DNA of 64,000 bases from Clostridium sp. AF27-2AA (lineage in GTDB: Bacteria; Bacillota; Clostridia; Lachnospirales; Lachnospiraceae), in contig NZ_QUFI01000016.1 of the NCBI RefSeq assembly GCF_003478505.1, positions 18,412-82,411 on the forward strand. The letters are read 5' to 3'. The notes below the pieces were generated by a model that saw nothing but the letters and a program-made list of their open reading frames with translations, did not search any database and had not been told where the DNA came from. Below are positions 1 through 9,200 of this stretch, one piece after another. The stretch's first letter is position 1. Each line of letters opens with the position of its first letter. Position numbers and translations under genes: made by a program.

Positions 1-942
1 GCAACAGCACTTTCGGAATTTCTGAAATTTACAGTTAATATATCCACGCCGGTTTCTTTTGAGATCACAGACGCAGAAAGCTTTAAAAACAAGTATTTCC
101 CGGAAGCAACTCCTATGGTAGTCATTTCCTTTATCCTTGAGATCGAAGGAAAACTGAAAAGTGAGTTTTTAAATATCATGCCGGAGAAGCTTGCAAAAAG
201 GCTTCTGGAACCATTTGAGATATCCCTGGAAGAAGCAGCAGAGATCCCGGCAGAAAATAAAGAGTCAGGATCAAAGGCAGCAGAAGAAGCCGCCCCGGTT
301 CCGCAGCCTGAGCCAGAACTGCAGCCAGTCCCGGCCCCGCAGCCTGAGCCAGAACCGCAGCCAGCCCCGGCCCCGCAGCCTGTACCAGACCCGCAGCCAG
401 TCCCGGCCCCGCAGCCAGTACCAGAACCGCAGCCAGCCCCGGCCCCCCAGCCTGTATATACCCAGATGCCGGCAGGTATGGCGGCTGGCATTTCCACAGA
501 TATGAATCCGGCTTTATTGCAGCTTTTAAATCAGATGCAGCAGTCACAGATGCAGATGATGCAGATGATGCAGGGCATGGAAAAACGGGAAGAGGATGAG
601 AAAACGGAATCCAGGGAACCGGCCCTGATCCGGCCGGCAATAGCACCCGGTCTTGAAGCTTCCGGAATTGAAAAGGGAGAAGAAAGTGCCAACCAGGAAA
701 TGCTTATGAAGGTGCCATTGGAGATATCTGTGGAGATAGGACGCACCAAGAAGCTGGTAAAAGACATTCTGGAGTTTACCCAGGGATCTCTTGTGGTCCT
801 GGACAAAATGGCAGGAGAACAGGCAGACCTGTATGTAAATGGACAGTGTGTTGCCAGAGGAGATATTGTAGTAGTAGAGGATAATTTTGGTATCCGTATT
901 ACTGATATTGTAACCAGGGATATCAATCCGGAGAGCCTTTAA
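1..942 (+). CDS. fliY: Flagellar motor switch protein FliY/FliN (5' end outside window)
   Basis: Open from base 1, so the N terminus lies upstream. The visible part starts inside a FliM/CheC-like middle domain. A Pro/Gln/Glu linker and a Met/Gln-rich stretch follow. The last 75 or so residues are a SpoA (FliN C-terminal) domain, from VPLEISVEIGRTKK to GIRITDIV. FliY/FliN builds the C-ring that binds CheY-P and the export ATPase complex. The linker is encoded by 36-bp tandem repeats. The stop at 940-942 is followed at 944 by the fliO start, so the genes are tightly coupled. No cheY lies between fliY and fliO, unlike the B. subtilis order. Confidence 0.9.
   Translation, partial: ATALSEFLKFTVNISTPVSFEITDAESFKNKYFPEATPMVVISFILEIEGKLKSEFLNIMPEKLAKRLLEPFEISLEEAAEIPAENKESGSKAAEEAAPVPQPEPELQPVPAPQPEPEPQPAPAPQPVPDPQPVPAPQPVPEPQPAPAPQPVYTQMPAGMAAGISTDMNPALLQLLNQMQQSQMQMMQMMQGMEKREEDEKTESREPALIRPAIAPGLEASGIEKGEESANQEMLMKVPLEISVEIGRTKKLVKDILEFTQGSLVVLDKMAGEQADLYVNGQCVARGDIVVVEDNFGIRITDIVTRDINPESL
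301..444 (+). repeat. Four 36-bp tandem repeats in fliY linker
   Basis: Units at 301-336, 337-372, 373-408 and 409-444, with a partial fifth. Each encodes a 12-residue unit of the pattern PQPxPxPQPxPA. The repeats stay in frame, so a change in copy number would only lengthen or shorten the linker between the two FliY domains. Confidence 0.85.
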
Positions 943-943
943 T

Positions 944-1210
944 ATGATAACAGATATTGTTTCTACAACAGGTATGCTGCTTGCTTTTGTAGTCATTTTG
1001 TTTTTGGCATGGCAGGCAAGCCGGTACCTGGGGAAAAATGCCCCTTATGGAAATAAAGGGGGGAAGGTGCGGATACTGGAACAACTAAAAGTAGGAAACG
1101 ATCAGTACATTATCCTTCTTAAACTGGATGAAAACCAATATCTGCTTGGGACCAGTCAGACGGGGATCCAGGTTCTGGAACGGTTTAAGGAGGAGAAAAC
1201 GAATGAATGA
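944..1210 (+). CDS. fliO: Flagellar biosynthetic protein FliO/FliZ
   Basis: 88-residue protein with one N-terminal membrane segment (about residues 8-24, GMLLAFVVILFLAWQA) and a short cytoplasmic beta-rich tail (VRILEQLKVGNDQYIILLKL). This is the usual FliO form. FliO helps assemble the FliP ring of the export gate. It sits between fliY and fliP, as in other Firmicutes. Its last 8 bases overlap the fliP start, which suggests translational coupling. Confidence 0.85.
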   Translation: MITDIVSTTGMLLAFVVILFLAWQASRYLGKNAPYGNKGGKVRILEQLKVGNDQYIILLKLDENQYLLGTSQTGIQVLERFKEEKTNE

Positions 1211-1859
1211 GCTGATTACAGGCTTAAATGGAGGAAATGTTCCTGCGCTGGATATTATCATGCTGCTTACCTTTGCAGCATTGCTTCCTTCCATTGTGGT
1301 TATGATGAGTTCCTTTATGCGCATCATAATCATACTTTCTTTTACGAGAAATGCAATGGGAGTCCAGCAGACGCCGCCTAATATGGTATTAACAGGCATG
1401 GCACTTTTTTTGTCGCTGTATATTATGAGTCCGGTTATAGGCCAGATCAATACGGTTGCCTACGAGCCCTATAAAAATGGGGAGATCACACAGCAGGAGG
1501 CAGTAAGCCGCATGGCAGATCCACTGAAGCAATTCATGCTTCGCAATACAGAGAAGGATACGCTGGATCATTTTGTACAGATGTCAAAACAGGAAGTTAA
1601 GAAAGATGTGAAAGAATATCCTCTTACTGTTGTTGTACCGGCTTTTATGACCAGCGAATTAAAAAAAGGGTTTCTTGCAGGATTTCTGATTTATCTTCCA
1701 TTTCTGCTTATAGATATAGTGGTGTCTACCACCCTTATGTCCATGGGTATGGTAATGCTTCCGCCAACTATGGTCTCTCTTCCCTTTAAGTTACTTTTAT
1801 TTATTACAGTAAATGGCTGGGAACTTTTATTTTCAAGTCTGGTACAAAGCTTCCGGTAG
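1203..1859 (+). CDS. fliP: Flagellar export gate protein FliP
   Basis: 218 residues from the ATG at 1203. An upstream in-frame start at 1128 would add 25 residues that overlap fliO and do not look like FliP. Family landmarks are visible: the conserved stretch MSSFMRIIIILSFTRNAMG, the QQTPPNMVLTGMALFLS region and the C-terminal hydrophobic pair ending in LLLFITVNGWELL. FliP with FliQ and FliR forms the export channel at the base of the flagellum. The chosen start is preceded by AAGGAGGAGAAA within the end of fliO. Confidence 0.93.
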   Translation: MNELITGLNGGNVPALDIIMLLTFAALLPSIVVMMSSFMRIIIILSFTRNAMGVQQTPPNMVLTGMALFLSLYIMSPVIGQINTVAYEPYKNGEITQQEAVSRMADPLKQFMLRNTEKDTLDHFVQMSKQEVKKDVKEYPLTVVVPAFMTSELKKGFLAGFLIYLPFLLIDIVVSTTLMSMGMVMLPPTMVSLPFKLLLFITVNGWELLFSSLVQSFR

Positions 1860-1874
1860 GAAAGAGGTGGGAAT

Positions 1875-2138
1875 ATGACAGAAGTGCAGATCCTGGATAT
1901 CATGTATGAAGCATTTCAGCTGGCAATGAAGCTGTCGCTGCCATTTCTGTTGCTCAGTATGATCGTAGGTGTGGTCATTGCTGTTTTTCAGGCAGCCACA
2001 CAGATCAATGAACAGACAATGACATTTGTCCCCAAGCTGCTGGCTATTATGGTGCTTTTAGGTTTTTTAGGAAGTTCTATGCTGGTTATGCTTCAGGAAT
2101 TTTTTCAATACATAGTGGAATTGATCGCAAAGGGGTAA
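1875..2138 (+). CDS. fliQ: Flagellar export gate protein FliQ
   Basis: 87 residues, the normal FliQ length, with two hydrophobic segments (about 17-40 and 50-72) separated by AATQINEQTMTFVPK, a typical FliQ loop. It is part of the FliPQR channel. The gene lies 15 bp after fliP with AGAGGTGG upstream, and 9 bp before fliR. Confidence 0.93.
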   Translation: MTEVQILDIMYEAFQLAMKLSLPFLLLSMIVGVVIAVFQAATQINEQTMTFVPKLLAIMVLLGFLGSSMLVMLQEFFQYIVELIAKG

Positions 2139-2147
2139 AGAAGATCT

Positions 2148-2906
2148 ATGTTTATCACATTTTCAATGGCAGTGATGCGTATGAGCGGAGCCATCGGATT
2201 CAATCCCCTTTTTGGAAAAAGTAATTTTCCTGTAAAAATAAGGGCATATTTTATTTTTGCCCTGTCACTGCTCCTGTATCTGTCTGCAGACCAGACCCAG
2301 ATGGCATATCCGGGATCAATGGCAGAATACATCCTGATGCTTGCGGGAGAGCTTTTTCTTGGGGCAGTGTTGGCCTTTGCAATGGAACTGGCATTCCTTA
2401 CTATCCGGTTTGCTTCTTCCATTATGGATTATTCAATGGGACTTAGCATGGCTCAGGTTTATGATCCCCAGTATGGAACCCAGTCAACGGTCAGTTCCGG
2501 TATTTATTATGCATTTATGGTACTTATCTTTTTTGCCAGCAACAGTCATTTACGGCTGTTAGCATTGTTTTACCAGTCGGTACAGCTGATCCCTTTTGGA
2601 AAAGTGACATTTAATCCCATGCTGGTCCATGTGATCACAGCTGGATTCTGCCAGGGAATCCTTACTGGTATGCAGTTTGCATTTCCAATGATAGCAATTG
2701 AGCTTGTATCAGAACTGGCAATGGGGATTCTGATGCGTATCATTCCCCAGATCAATGTTTTTACGGTAAATTTCCAGGTAAAGATCATAATGGGGCTTTT
2801 GATGATGCTGCTGCTGTTTTCGCCAATGGCAGATTATATAAATACCATCTTTACATATATGTATCAGATGATGTGGAAGCTTTTAAGCAATATGAAACCA
2901 GTCTGA
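2148..2906 (+). CDS. fliR: Flagellar export gate protein FliR
   Basis: 252 residues, the usual FliR size, with about six hydrophobic segments. FliR-like features are RMSGAIGFNPLFG near the N terminus and the ALEMALRF-equivalent stretch FAMELAFLTIRFASS. It completes the FliPQR gate. The start at 2148 follows AAAGAAG. flhB begins 17 bp downstream. Confidence 0.92.
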   Translation: MFITFSMAVMRMSGAIGFNPLFGKSNFPVKIRAYFIFALSLLLYLSADQTQMAYPGSMAEYILMLAGELFLGAVLAFAMELAFLTIRFASSIMDYSMGLSMAQVYDPQYGTQSTVSSGIYYAFMVLIFFASNSHLRLLALFYQSVQLIPFGKVTFNPMLVHVITAGFCQGILTGMQFAFPMIAIELVSELAMGILMRIIPQINVFTVNFQVKIIMGLLMMLLLFSPMADYINTIFTYMYQMMWKLLSNMKPV

Positions 2907-2923
2907 AGGGAGTGTAACAGAAG

Positions 2924-3997
2924 ATGGGACAGAGTGGTCAGGAGAAAACAGAACAGCCTACCGCCAAAAAGAGGCAGGATGCCAGAAAAGAAGGAAATAT
3001 CTTCCAAAGCAGGGATGTAGCTACCGTATTGATCCTGGCAGGCATATTTTTCGGGATCCGCATATGGCTTCCTTTTATATACGGACAGCTGAAAACTTAT
3101 ATGACCTGGGTCATAGATGGAGCAGCCCGGTCCTCAGAAGATATGCTTTCAGCCAGCCTTGTTTTTGTTACACTGTCTGTGTTTTTAAAATGTGCGCTTC
3201 CTCTGTTGCTTTTAGCCCTTTTACTTGGAATTGTGGCGCATGGAGTACAGACACGTTTTAATGTATCTTTTAAATCCATACGGCCAAAATGGAACAGGCT
3301 TAATCCTCTTTCAGGTATAAAACGTCTGTTTTCCATGAAAAATGTAGTAGAGTTGGTGAAAAACTCCATCAAGATAACCCTGCTGCTGGTATTGCTTTAT
3401 AACATACTGAAACGGGATCTGCAGCCCATGGCATCAATGATCGATATGAATCCTACAGCATCTGCGGCTTATATGATGAAAATGATCTTTGATCTGCTGA
3501 TACGTGTATGTATTGCCTTTACGGTCATTGCCTTTGGCGATTATCTGTATCAGCGCTGGGAATATGAAAAAGAGCTTCGCATGACAAAGCAGGAAGTAAA
3601 AGATGAGTATAAACAGACAGAAGGTAATCCTGAGATTAAAAACAGGATCAAAAGCCTGCAGCGTCAGATGGCATCAAGCCGGATGATGCAGAAGGTTCCC
3701 CAGGCAGATGTGATCATACGAAATCCTACCCATGTGGCCATTGCTTTAAAATATGATCCTGATCATGACAATGCTCCGGTAGTACTTGCCAAGGGATTAG
3801 ATGAACTGGCGTTAAGAATCGTAAAGGTGGGGGAGGAAAACAATGTTTATACCATTGAAAATAAACCACTTGCACGGGCTATGTACAATTCCTGTGAACT
3901 GGACAGGCCGATCCCCTCAGAATTTTATACAGCAGTAGCGGAAATCCTGGTATATCTGTATAAACAGGACAACGGGAAAAATAAAGATAAAAAATAA
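2924..3997 (+). CDS. flhB: Flagellar export switch protein FlhB
   Basis: 357 residues. The N terminus carries the charged EKTEQPTAKKRQDARKEG motif typical of FlhB. Four membrane segments follow, then a soluble C-terminal domain. The autocleavage motif NPTH is at about residues 267-270, followed by VAIALKYDP. Cleavage between N and P switches the export apparatus from rod/hook to filament substrates. A second, stand-alone FlhB C-domain gene is at 24544, so this genome carries two such domains. Confidence 0.95.
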   Translation: MGQSGQEKTEQPTAKKRQDARKEGNIFQSRDVATVLILAGIFFGIRIWLPFIYGQLKTYMTWVIDGAARSSEDMLSASLVFVTLSVFLKCALPLLLLALLLGIVAHGVQTRFNVSFKSIRPKWNRLNPLSGIKRLFSMKNVVELVKNSIKITLLLVLLYNILKRDLQPMASMIDMNPTASAAYMMKMIFDLLIRVCIAFTVIAFGDYLYQRWEYEKELRMTKQEVKDEYKQTEGNPEIKNRIKSLQRQMASSRMMQKVPQADVIIRNPTHVAIALKYDPDHDNAPVVLAKGLDELALRIVKVGEENNVYTIENKPLARAMYNSCELDRPIPSEFYTAVAEILVYLYKQDNGKNKDKK

Positions 3998-4018
3998 TAG
4001 TTGGAGATTAATGGACGA

Positions 4019-6142
4019 ATGAAACGGTTATTGAGTTACTCAGTGGTTATGTTTGTGATCACGATCATATTGCTTTTGATCATTCCCCTTCCGGCGGGAC
4101 TGGTGGATGTGGCGATCATATTGAATATGTCCCTTTCCATGATGATCCTGGTAATAACCATGACCATTCGGGAGCCATTGGAATTCTCCATATTCCCCTC
4201 TCTTTTGCTTATTACCACGCTGTTCCGTCTGGGTATCAATGTTTCAACCACGAGAAATATCCTTTCTCAGGGAGGTTCATCAGGCCGTGTCATTGCTGCC
4301 TTTGGTGATTTCGTTTTAAGAGGAAACGTAGTAGTAGGTCTGATCATCTTCCTGATCATCGTGTTGATGCAGTTTATTGTTATCACAAAAGGTGCAGAAC
4401 GAGTGGCAGAGGTGGCAGCCAGATTTAATCTGGATGCCATGCCGGGAAAACAGATGGCTATTGATGCAGACCTTAGTTCTGGCCTGATCAATGAAACACA
4501 GGCAAAGGAACGGCGTGCCAAGGTTCAGAGAGAAGCAGATTTTTATGGTGCAATGGATGGTGCGACTAAGATTGTAAAGGGCGATGCAGTTATGTCACTT
4601 ATCACAACTGCCATTAATCTGATCGGCGGCAGTATCATCGGTATTGTACAGTCCGGCAGCAGCATCTCAGCGGTACTGAGTACCTATTCCATTGCGACAG
4701 TAGGTGATGGTCTGGTATCCCAGATACCAGCTCTTCTTATTTCTACTGCAACAGGAATGATCGTTACAAGAGCTGTTTCAGAAGGCAGCTTAAATGAAGA
4801 TGTATCAAAGCAGTTTCTGGCCCAGCCTCATGCTATGATCGTTAGTGGTGCAGCAGTGGCGGTTATGGCTGTGATACCTGGAATGCCGGCAGTAAGGACT
4901 CTGGTTGTGGCTGCATGTCTTATGGGAAGCGGATTTTATCTTTCCGGAAAGATAAAAAAAGAGCCACAGGCATTGGCAGAAATGGCAATGGCTCCTTCTA
5001 CCCAGCTTCAGGATTCCCCACAGGCTCAGGCAGCTGCTGCAAAAGAGGAAGTAAGTGAGGAAGAATATTTTAAAGATGTAAATAATGTATACAGCCTTCT
5101 TACACTGGAGCCAGTGGAGATCGAGTTTGGTTATAGTCTAATCCCTCTGGCAGATGAGTCAGTAGGCGGAAGGCTGATCAGCAGGATCGTTATATTCCGC
5201 CGCCAATATGCCCAGGATATGGGATTTGTGATCCCATCCATCCGGCTCCGGGACAGTTCTTCCCTGGGACCAAGTCAGTATAGTATCCGCATAAAAGGAG
5301 AAGAAATTGCAGGAGGAGAGATCCTGATTGATTATTTCCTTGCTCTGGAACCAGAGAAGGTGGAAGAAGAAATTGAAGGTATTGAGGCCATTGAACCGGC
5401 ATACGGTATACCCAGCAGGTGGATCAAGCCTGAAAACAGAGATCGAGCTGAATTATATGGTTATACGGTCATTGATCCTCTGTCTGTATTGCTCATGCAT
5501 CTTTCAGAAGTCATCCGGCAGCATTCATACGAACTGCTTACAAGACAGGAAGTGGTAAGGCTTACGGAAAATCTCAAAAAAACAGCTCCTGAACTGGTGG
5601 AAGAGGCAATACCACAGATGATCAGCTACAGTTATTTCCAGAGAGTTCTTACAAACCTTCTAAAAGAAGGAATCCCGATCCGCGACCTGGAGACCATTGT
5701 AGAGAATCTGATGCAGACAGCTTCAGAAACAGGTCTTCCTCCAAGAGAGCTGGACCAGACAGTAGAAAAGATCAGGACAGCTCTTAAACGTACCATTACC
5801 CGCATGTACTGTACAGATGGATGCATGAAAGTCATCACACTGGATGCCCAGCTGGAACGGGAAATGGTCGCATCCTTGTCAAAAGGGGAAAATGGCTTAT
5901 ATCTGGCATTAAACCCGGAAATGCTCCAGCATGTCATCCGGCAGCTGGCAGAGCAGATAAAAAAGTTCAGTGGTTTATCACAGAACCCGGTGATTCTGAC
6001 TTCACAGGTTATGAGGATTCATTTTTACCATCTGGTAGAACCCTTTTATCCTAATATCAGGGTGCTTTCATTTAATGAGATCGCAAATAATGTGCAGATC
6101 CAGTCAATTGGAAATATAAGTACAATGAAAAAAGGATCATAA
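4019..6142 (+). CDS. flhA: Flagellar export protein FlhA
   Basis: About 707 residues from the ATG at 4019. A TTG at 4001 in the same frame would add six residues but has no ribosome site, whereas GGAG at 4003-4006 precedes 4019. Eight or so N-terminal membrane segments are followed by a long cytoplasmic domain from about residue 340. The conserved EFSIFPSLLLITTLFRLG and NVSTTRNIL stretches of the FHIPEP family are clear. FlhA docks export substrates and chaperones. flhF and flhG, which often follow flhA, are absent; a sigma factor gene comes next. Confidence 0.93.
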   Translation: MKRLLSYSVVMFVITIILLLIIPLPAGLVDVAIILNMSLSMMILVITMTIREPLEFSIFPSLLLITTLFRLGINVSTTRNILSQGGSSGRVIAAFGDFVLRGNVVVGLIIFLIIVLMQFIVITKGAERVAEVAARFNLDAMPGKQMAIDADLSSGLINETQAKERRAKVQREADFYGAMDGATKIVKGDAVMSLITTAINLIGGSIIGIVQSGSSISAVLSTYSIATVGDGLVSQIPALLISTATGMIVTRAVSEGSLNEDVSKQFLAQPHAMIVSGAAVAVMAVIPGMPAVRTLVVAACLMGSGFYLSGKIKKEPQALAEMAMAPSTQLQDSPQAQAAAAKEEVSEEEYFKDVNNVYSLLTLEPVEIEFGYSLIPLADESVGGRLISRIVIFRRQYAQDMGFVIPSIRLRDSSSLGPSQYSIRIKGEEIAGGEILIDYFLALEPEKVEEEIEGIEAIEPAYGIPSRWIKPENRDRAELYGYTVIDPLSVLLMHLSEVIRQHSYELLTRQEVVRLTENLKKTAPELVEEAIPQMISYSYFQRVLTNLLKEGIPIRDLETIVENLMQTASETGLPPRELDQTVEKIRTALKRTITRMYCTDGCMKVITLDAQLEREMVASLSKGENGLYLALNPEMLQHVIRQLAEQIKKFSGLSQNPVILTSQVMRIHFYHLVEPFYPNIRVLSFNEIANNVQIQSIGNISTMKKGS

Positions 6143-6190
6143 GTGTACGGTCAAATGATATAAACAGCAGATAACAGGAGTGAAAAAGTT

Positions 6191-6988
6191 ATGGTAGAAA
6201 ATCAAGAAAAAGCAGAAAAGGAGTTATTTGCGCTTTATAAAGAAACGAAAGATCTAGAAATAAAGAAAGAGATCACCATGAGGTATCTGTACATAGCAAG
6301 AACCATGGCAGCAAAGTTATACGATCTTTATTCTACCACTATGCAGATGGAAGATGCAGTAAATGAGGGTGTGGTGGCGATCATAAAAGGGATCGATATG
6401 TATGATCCGGATAAAAACATTAAGTTTTCCACTTACATTACAACGCGGGTAAGAGGAGCAATGCTGGATTATGTAAGAAAACAGGAGTGGATGCCCCGGG
6501 GATTTTACAAGCAGTTGGGTATTATAGAATCTGCATGCGAGGACATGAAGCGGGAATTAGGAAGAATACCAACAGTTGATGAACTGGCCAAGCATCTTGG
6601 AATAGAAAAAAAACGCTGCCAGAGGATCATTTCCATGAAAAACAGGAGAAATATCCAGTCTCTTGATTTTTTACTGGAAAACCAGAATACATCCAATGGA
6701 GTCCAGATCACAAACAACGATACCCAGGTACAGCCTGAGGAGGCATGCTTGTGGGAAGAGGATATGCGGGTGCTGGCGGAAGGCATAGCCCAGCTAAATG
6801 AAAAAGAGCAGAAAACACTGGCACTGCATTATATGGAAGGGTTGAAAATGGAACAGGTGGGCCGGGTCATAGGTGTCAGCCAGCCCAGAGCATCCCAGAT
6901 CCACACGATCGCCTTGCGTAAGCTGCGCCATTTTATAGAAACAAAAGATGGAAAGGGGATAAAGTCAGATGTATCAGGGATTTTATAA
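6191..6988 (+). CDS. fliA: Flagellar sigma factor, sigma28 (FliA/SigD)
   Basis: 265 residues with regions 2, 3 and 4 of a group 3 sigma factor: MRYLYIARTMAAKL, the MYDPDKNIKFSTYITTRVRGAMLDYVRK region 2 core, and a C-terminal helix-turn-helix (MEQVGRVIGVSQPRASQIHTIALRKLR). It should direct RNA polymerase to the late flagellar and chemotaxis promoters found in this window. GGAG lies 8 bp before the ATG. Its last 20 bases overlap the next gene, so it is part of the basal-body operon. Its presumed inhibitor FlgM is encoded at 22911 on the minus strand. Confidence 0.93.
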   Translation: MVENQEKAEKELFALYKETKDLEIKKEITMRYLYIARTMAAKLYDLYSTTMQMEDAVNEGVVAIIKGIDMYDPDKNIKFSTYITTRVRGAMLDYVRKQEWMPRGFYKQLGIIESACEDMKRELGRIPTVDELAKHLGIEKKRCQRIISMKNRRNIQSLDFLLENQNTSNGVQITNNDTQVQPEEACLWEEDMRVLAEGIAQLNEKEQKTLALHYMEGLKMEQVGRVIGVSQPRASQIHTIALRKLRHFIETKDGKGIKSDVSGIL

Positions 6989-7766
6989 TCTGGCGTCAGG
7001 CATGCTGACCCAGAGCAGGAACTTAAATACCATCAGCAATAATATGGTGAATATCCAGACTCCTGGATATAAAAATGAAACAATGGTAAGCAGTACTTTC
7101 AAGGAAGAAATGCTTTATCGTACAGGACAGTATAGCAAAGAAAATCCAACCCAGCTGGCAACTGTTTCAAAAATAAAGACAGCAAAGCAGGTTTATACCA
7201 ATTATAACCAGGGCGGTCTGGAACAGACAGATGGGATCTATGACTTTGCCTTAAATGGAAATGGCTTTTTCTGCATCCAGACATCACAGGGCATCCGGTA
7301 TACAAGGAATGGTTCATTTTCAGTAGATAAAGATGGATATCTGGTTTTAAACCAGGCAGGAAGAGTCTTAAACAAAGAAGGACAGCCTGTCCAGATCAAA
7401 AATGAGAACTTTACAGTTGATTCCAAAGGACACATTACTGCTGCTATTACAAATCAGTCTGATGGTGAAGAAAGCGGCAGCCAGGAAGTTACCATAGAGG
7501 ATTATGGAACTTTGAAAGTAGTGGATTTTCCAGATCAGGGGCAGCTTCATGCAGAGGATAATGGACTTTTCTCTACTGCACAGGCAGAAACAACGCCTGC
7601 AGATACAACCGTTCAATGGAAAATGCTGGAAAAATCCAATGTAGACATGGTGGAGCAGATGACAGCTATGATGTCATCCCAGAGAGCGCTTCAAAGCGCA
7701 GCCCAGTCACTGAGAATGTATGATCAAATCATGAGTAAGTCTGTGTCAGATGTCGGTAAGCTGTAA
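6969..7766 (+). CDS. flgF: Flagellar rod protein, FlgF/FlgG family (first copy)
   Basis: 265 residues. The N terminus has the rod/hook signature SNNMVNIQTPGYKNE, the middle has GNGFFCIQTSQGIRYTRNGSF, and the C terminus has the SNVDMVEQMTAMMSSQRAL helix shared by axial proteins. It is a distal or proximal rod subunit exported through the FlhA/FlhB gate. It corresponds in position and type to the FlhO/FlhP pair of B. subtilis. Which of the two genes is FlgF and which FlgG cannot be settled by eye. Confidence 0.85.
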   Translation: MYQGFYNLASGMLTQSRNLNTISNNMVNIQTPGYKNETMVSSTFKEEMLYRTGQYSKENPTQLATVSKIKTAKQVYTNYNQGGLEQTDGIYDFALNGNGFFCIQTSQGIRYTRNGSFSVDKDGYLVLNQAGRVLNKEGQPVQIKNENFTVDSKGHITAAITNQSDGEESGSQEVTIEDYGTLKVVDFPDQGQLHAEDNGLFSTAQAETTPADTTVQWKMLEKSNVDMVEQMTAMMSSQRALQSAAQSLRMYDQIMSKSVSDVGKL

Positions 7767-7779
7767 GGAGGATAAAGAA

Positions 7780-8571
7780 ATGAATATGTCATTTTATACA
7801 GGAGCAGCAGGAGCCGGACAGTTTACAAAAAAACTGTCAGTTGTATCCAATAACCTGGCCAATATCAACAATACAGGCTTTAAACCTAAAACAGCGGCTT
7901 TTTCTGAACTGATCCACTATAATCTTAATGATTCTGAAAATGCCCAGACAGAGCTGCAGACAGGTTCAGGAGCCAGATTGGAGCGTACCTGGACGGATTT
8001 TAGTACAGCCGGTGCTACTCAGACCGGAAAAGAATATGATTATGCAATTATGGAGCCTAATGCATTTTTTATGATACAGGATCCTGCATCAGGTGAGATC
8101 ACCTATACAAGAAACGGTCATTTTCACAGGGGAGAACGTGAAGATGGATTTTATCTTACAACAGAAGATGGAAAGCTGGTGCTGGACCAAAACCGGCAGC
8201 CTCTTAAGCTGGAAGTAACAGATGTAGAAAAGCTGCAGGAGGAATCAGAGTCAGAAGACGATGACTACGATACAGATGATACAGACAGCACAGAGGATGA
8301 TACTGACCTTCCTAAGGTAAGTGTATACACATTTTCAAATCCCAGCCGTCTCTTAAGCGTAGGAGATAATGAATATAAAGTACAGGATGAAATGGAAGCT
8401 TCTTTAAAATCAGATGCGGTCCTGCAAAAGGGGGCACTGGAGAATTCAGGCACCGATATGGCAAAAGAAATGGTCCATGTGATCGAATGCCAGAGAGCCT
8501 TTTCCTATGCTGTAAAAATGATCACTACATCAGATGATATAGAGGGAACGATCAATTCACTGAGAGGATAA
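7780..8571 (+). CDS. flgG: Flagellar rod protein, FlgF/FlgG family (second copy)
   Basis: 263 residues from the ATG at 7780, preceded by AAGGAGG at 7765-7771. An in-frame ATG at 7750 overlaps the upstream gene and is less likely. Axial-protein motifs are present: SNNLANINNTGFKPK near the N terminus, ITYTRNGHFHRG in the middle and NSGTDMAKEMVHVIECQRAF at the C terminus. An acidic insert, rich in Asp/Glu/Ser/Thr (about residues 154-175), is unusual for rod proteins. It lies 13 bp after its paralogue and 8 bp before cheC. Confidence 0.8.
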   Translation: MNMSFYTGAAGAGQFTKKLSVVSNNLANINNTGFKPKTAAFSELIHYNLNDSENAQTELQTGSGARLERTWTDFSTAGATQTGKEYDYAIMEPNAFFMIQDPASGEITYTRNGHFHRGEREDGFYLTTEDGKLVLDQNRQPLKLEVTDVEKLQEESESEDDDYDTDDTDSTEDDTDLPKVSVYTFSNPSRLLSVGDNEYKVQDEMEASLKSDAVLQKGALENSGTDMAKEMVHVIECQRAFSYAVKMITTSDDIEGTINSLRG

Positions 8572-8579
8572 GGTAAAAA

Positions 8580-9200
8580 ATGGAAATAAAGCGATATGAA
8601 GATATGGACCTGCAGGCTCTGGATGTAATGCGGGAGATCGGCAGTATCGGTACCAGTCATGCAGCAACTGCTCTTTCCAAGCTTCTGCAGAAAGAAGTCC
8701 GGATCTCGATCCCATCTGTGAATATCCTGGGATACAATGATGCCATGAACCGGATCGGTGATGCGGAGGAGCTTGTTGCAGCAGCTCTTGTAAAAATGTC
8801 AGGTGATATTGAGGGGTTGATGCTGTTCCTTTTCGACCTGGATTTTGCAAATGAGGTATTGGAAAAACTGCTTGGAAGCCGTTATAAGTCCTTTCTGGAT
8901 ATGGACGAAATGGCCAGATCAGCACTGGTAGAAGTAGGAAACATCATTATCTGTTCTTATATAAATGCTTTTTCACAACTTGTAAATGTAGAGGTGGAAC
9001 TGTCTGTTCCAAGTGCTACCATCAACATGCTGGGTGGGATCTTAATGGTACCTATTGCTGAGTATGGATATGAAACAGATAAACTGATGTATTGCAATGC
9101 AGATTTTGTGATCGGCGGAAAAGCACTTTCTGACTGGCTGCTCATGCTGCCGGATATTCGTTCTCTAAACGATATTTTAGAGAGGTTGGGAGTTTCATAA
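8580..9200 (+). CDS. cheC: CheY-P phosphatase CheC
   Basis: 206 residues with two CheC half-sites of the pattern (D/S)-x3-E-x2-N-x22-P. The second is intact: S114, E118, N121 and P144. The first reads D15, E19, S22 and P45, with Ser where the catalytic Asn is expected, so only one phosphatase site looks functional. CheC removes phosphate from CheY-P and binds CheD. The stop overlaps the cheD start by one base (TAATG), a common coupling for this pair. Confidence 0.92.
   Translation: MEIKRYEDMDLQALDVMREIGSIGTSHAATALSKLLQKEVRISIPSVNILGYNDAMNRIGDAEELVAAALVKMSGDIEGLMLFLFDLDFANEVLEKLLGSRYKSFLDMDEMARSALVEVGNIIICSYINAFSQLVNVEVELSVPSATINMLGGILMVPIAEYGYETDKLMYCNADFVIGGKALSDWLLMLPDIRSLNDILERLGVS

Noticed and set aside
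176-646. Long minus-strand open frame opposite fliY
   Set aside because: It mirrors the Pro/Gln repeat of fliY and has no ribosome site or recognisable domain.
4001-4018. TTG start for flhA
   Set aside because: There is no ribosome site before it, and the ATG at 4019 gives the usual short FlhA N terminus after GGAG.
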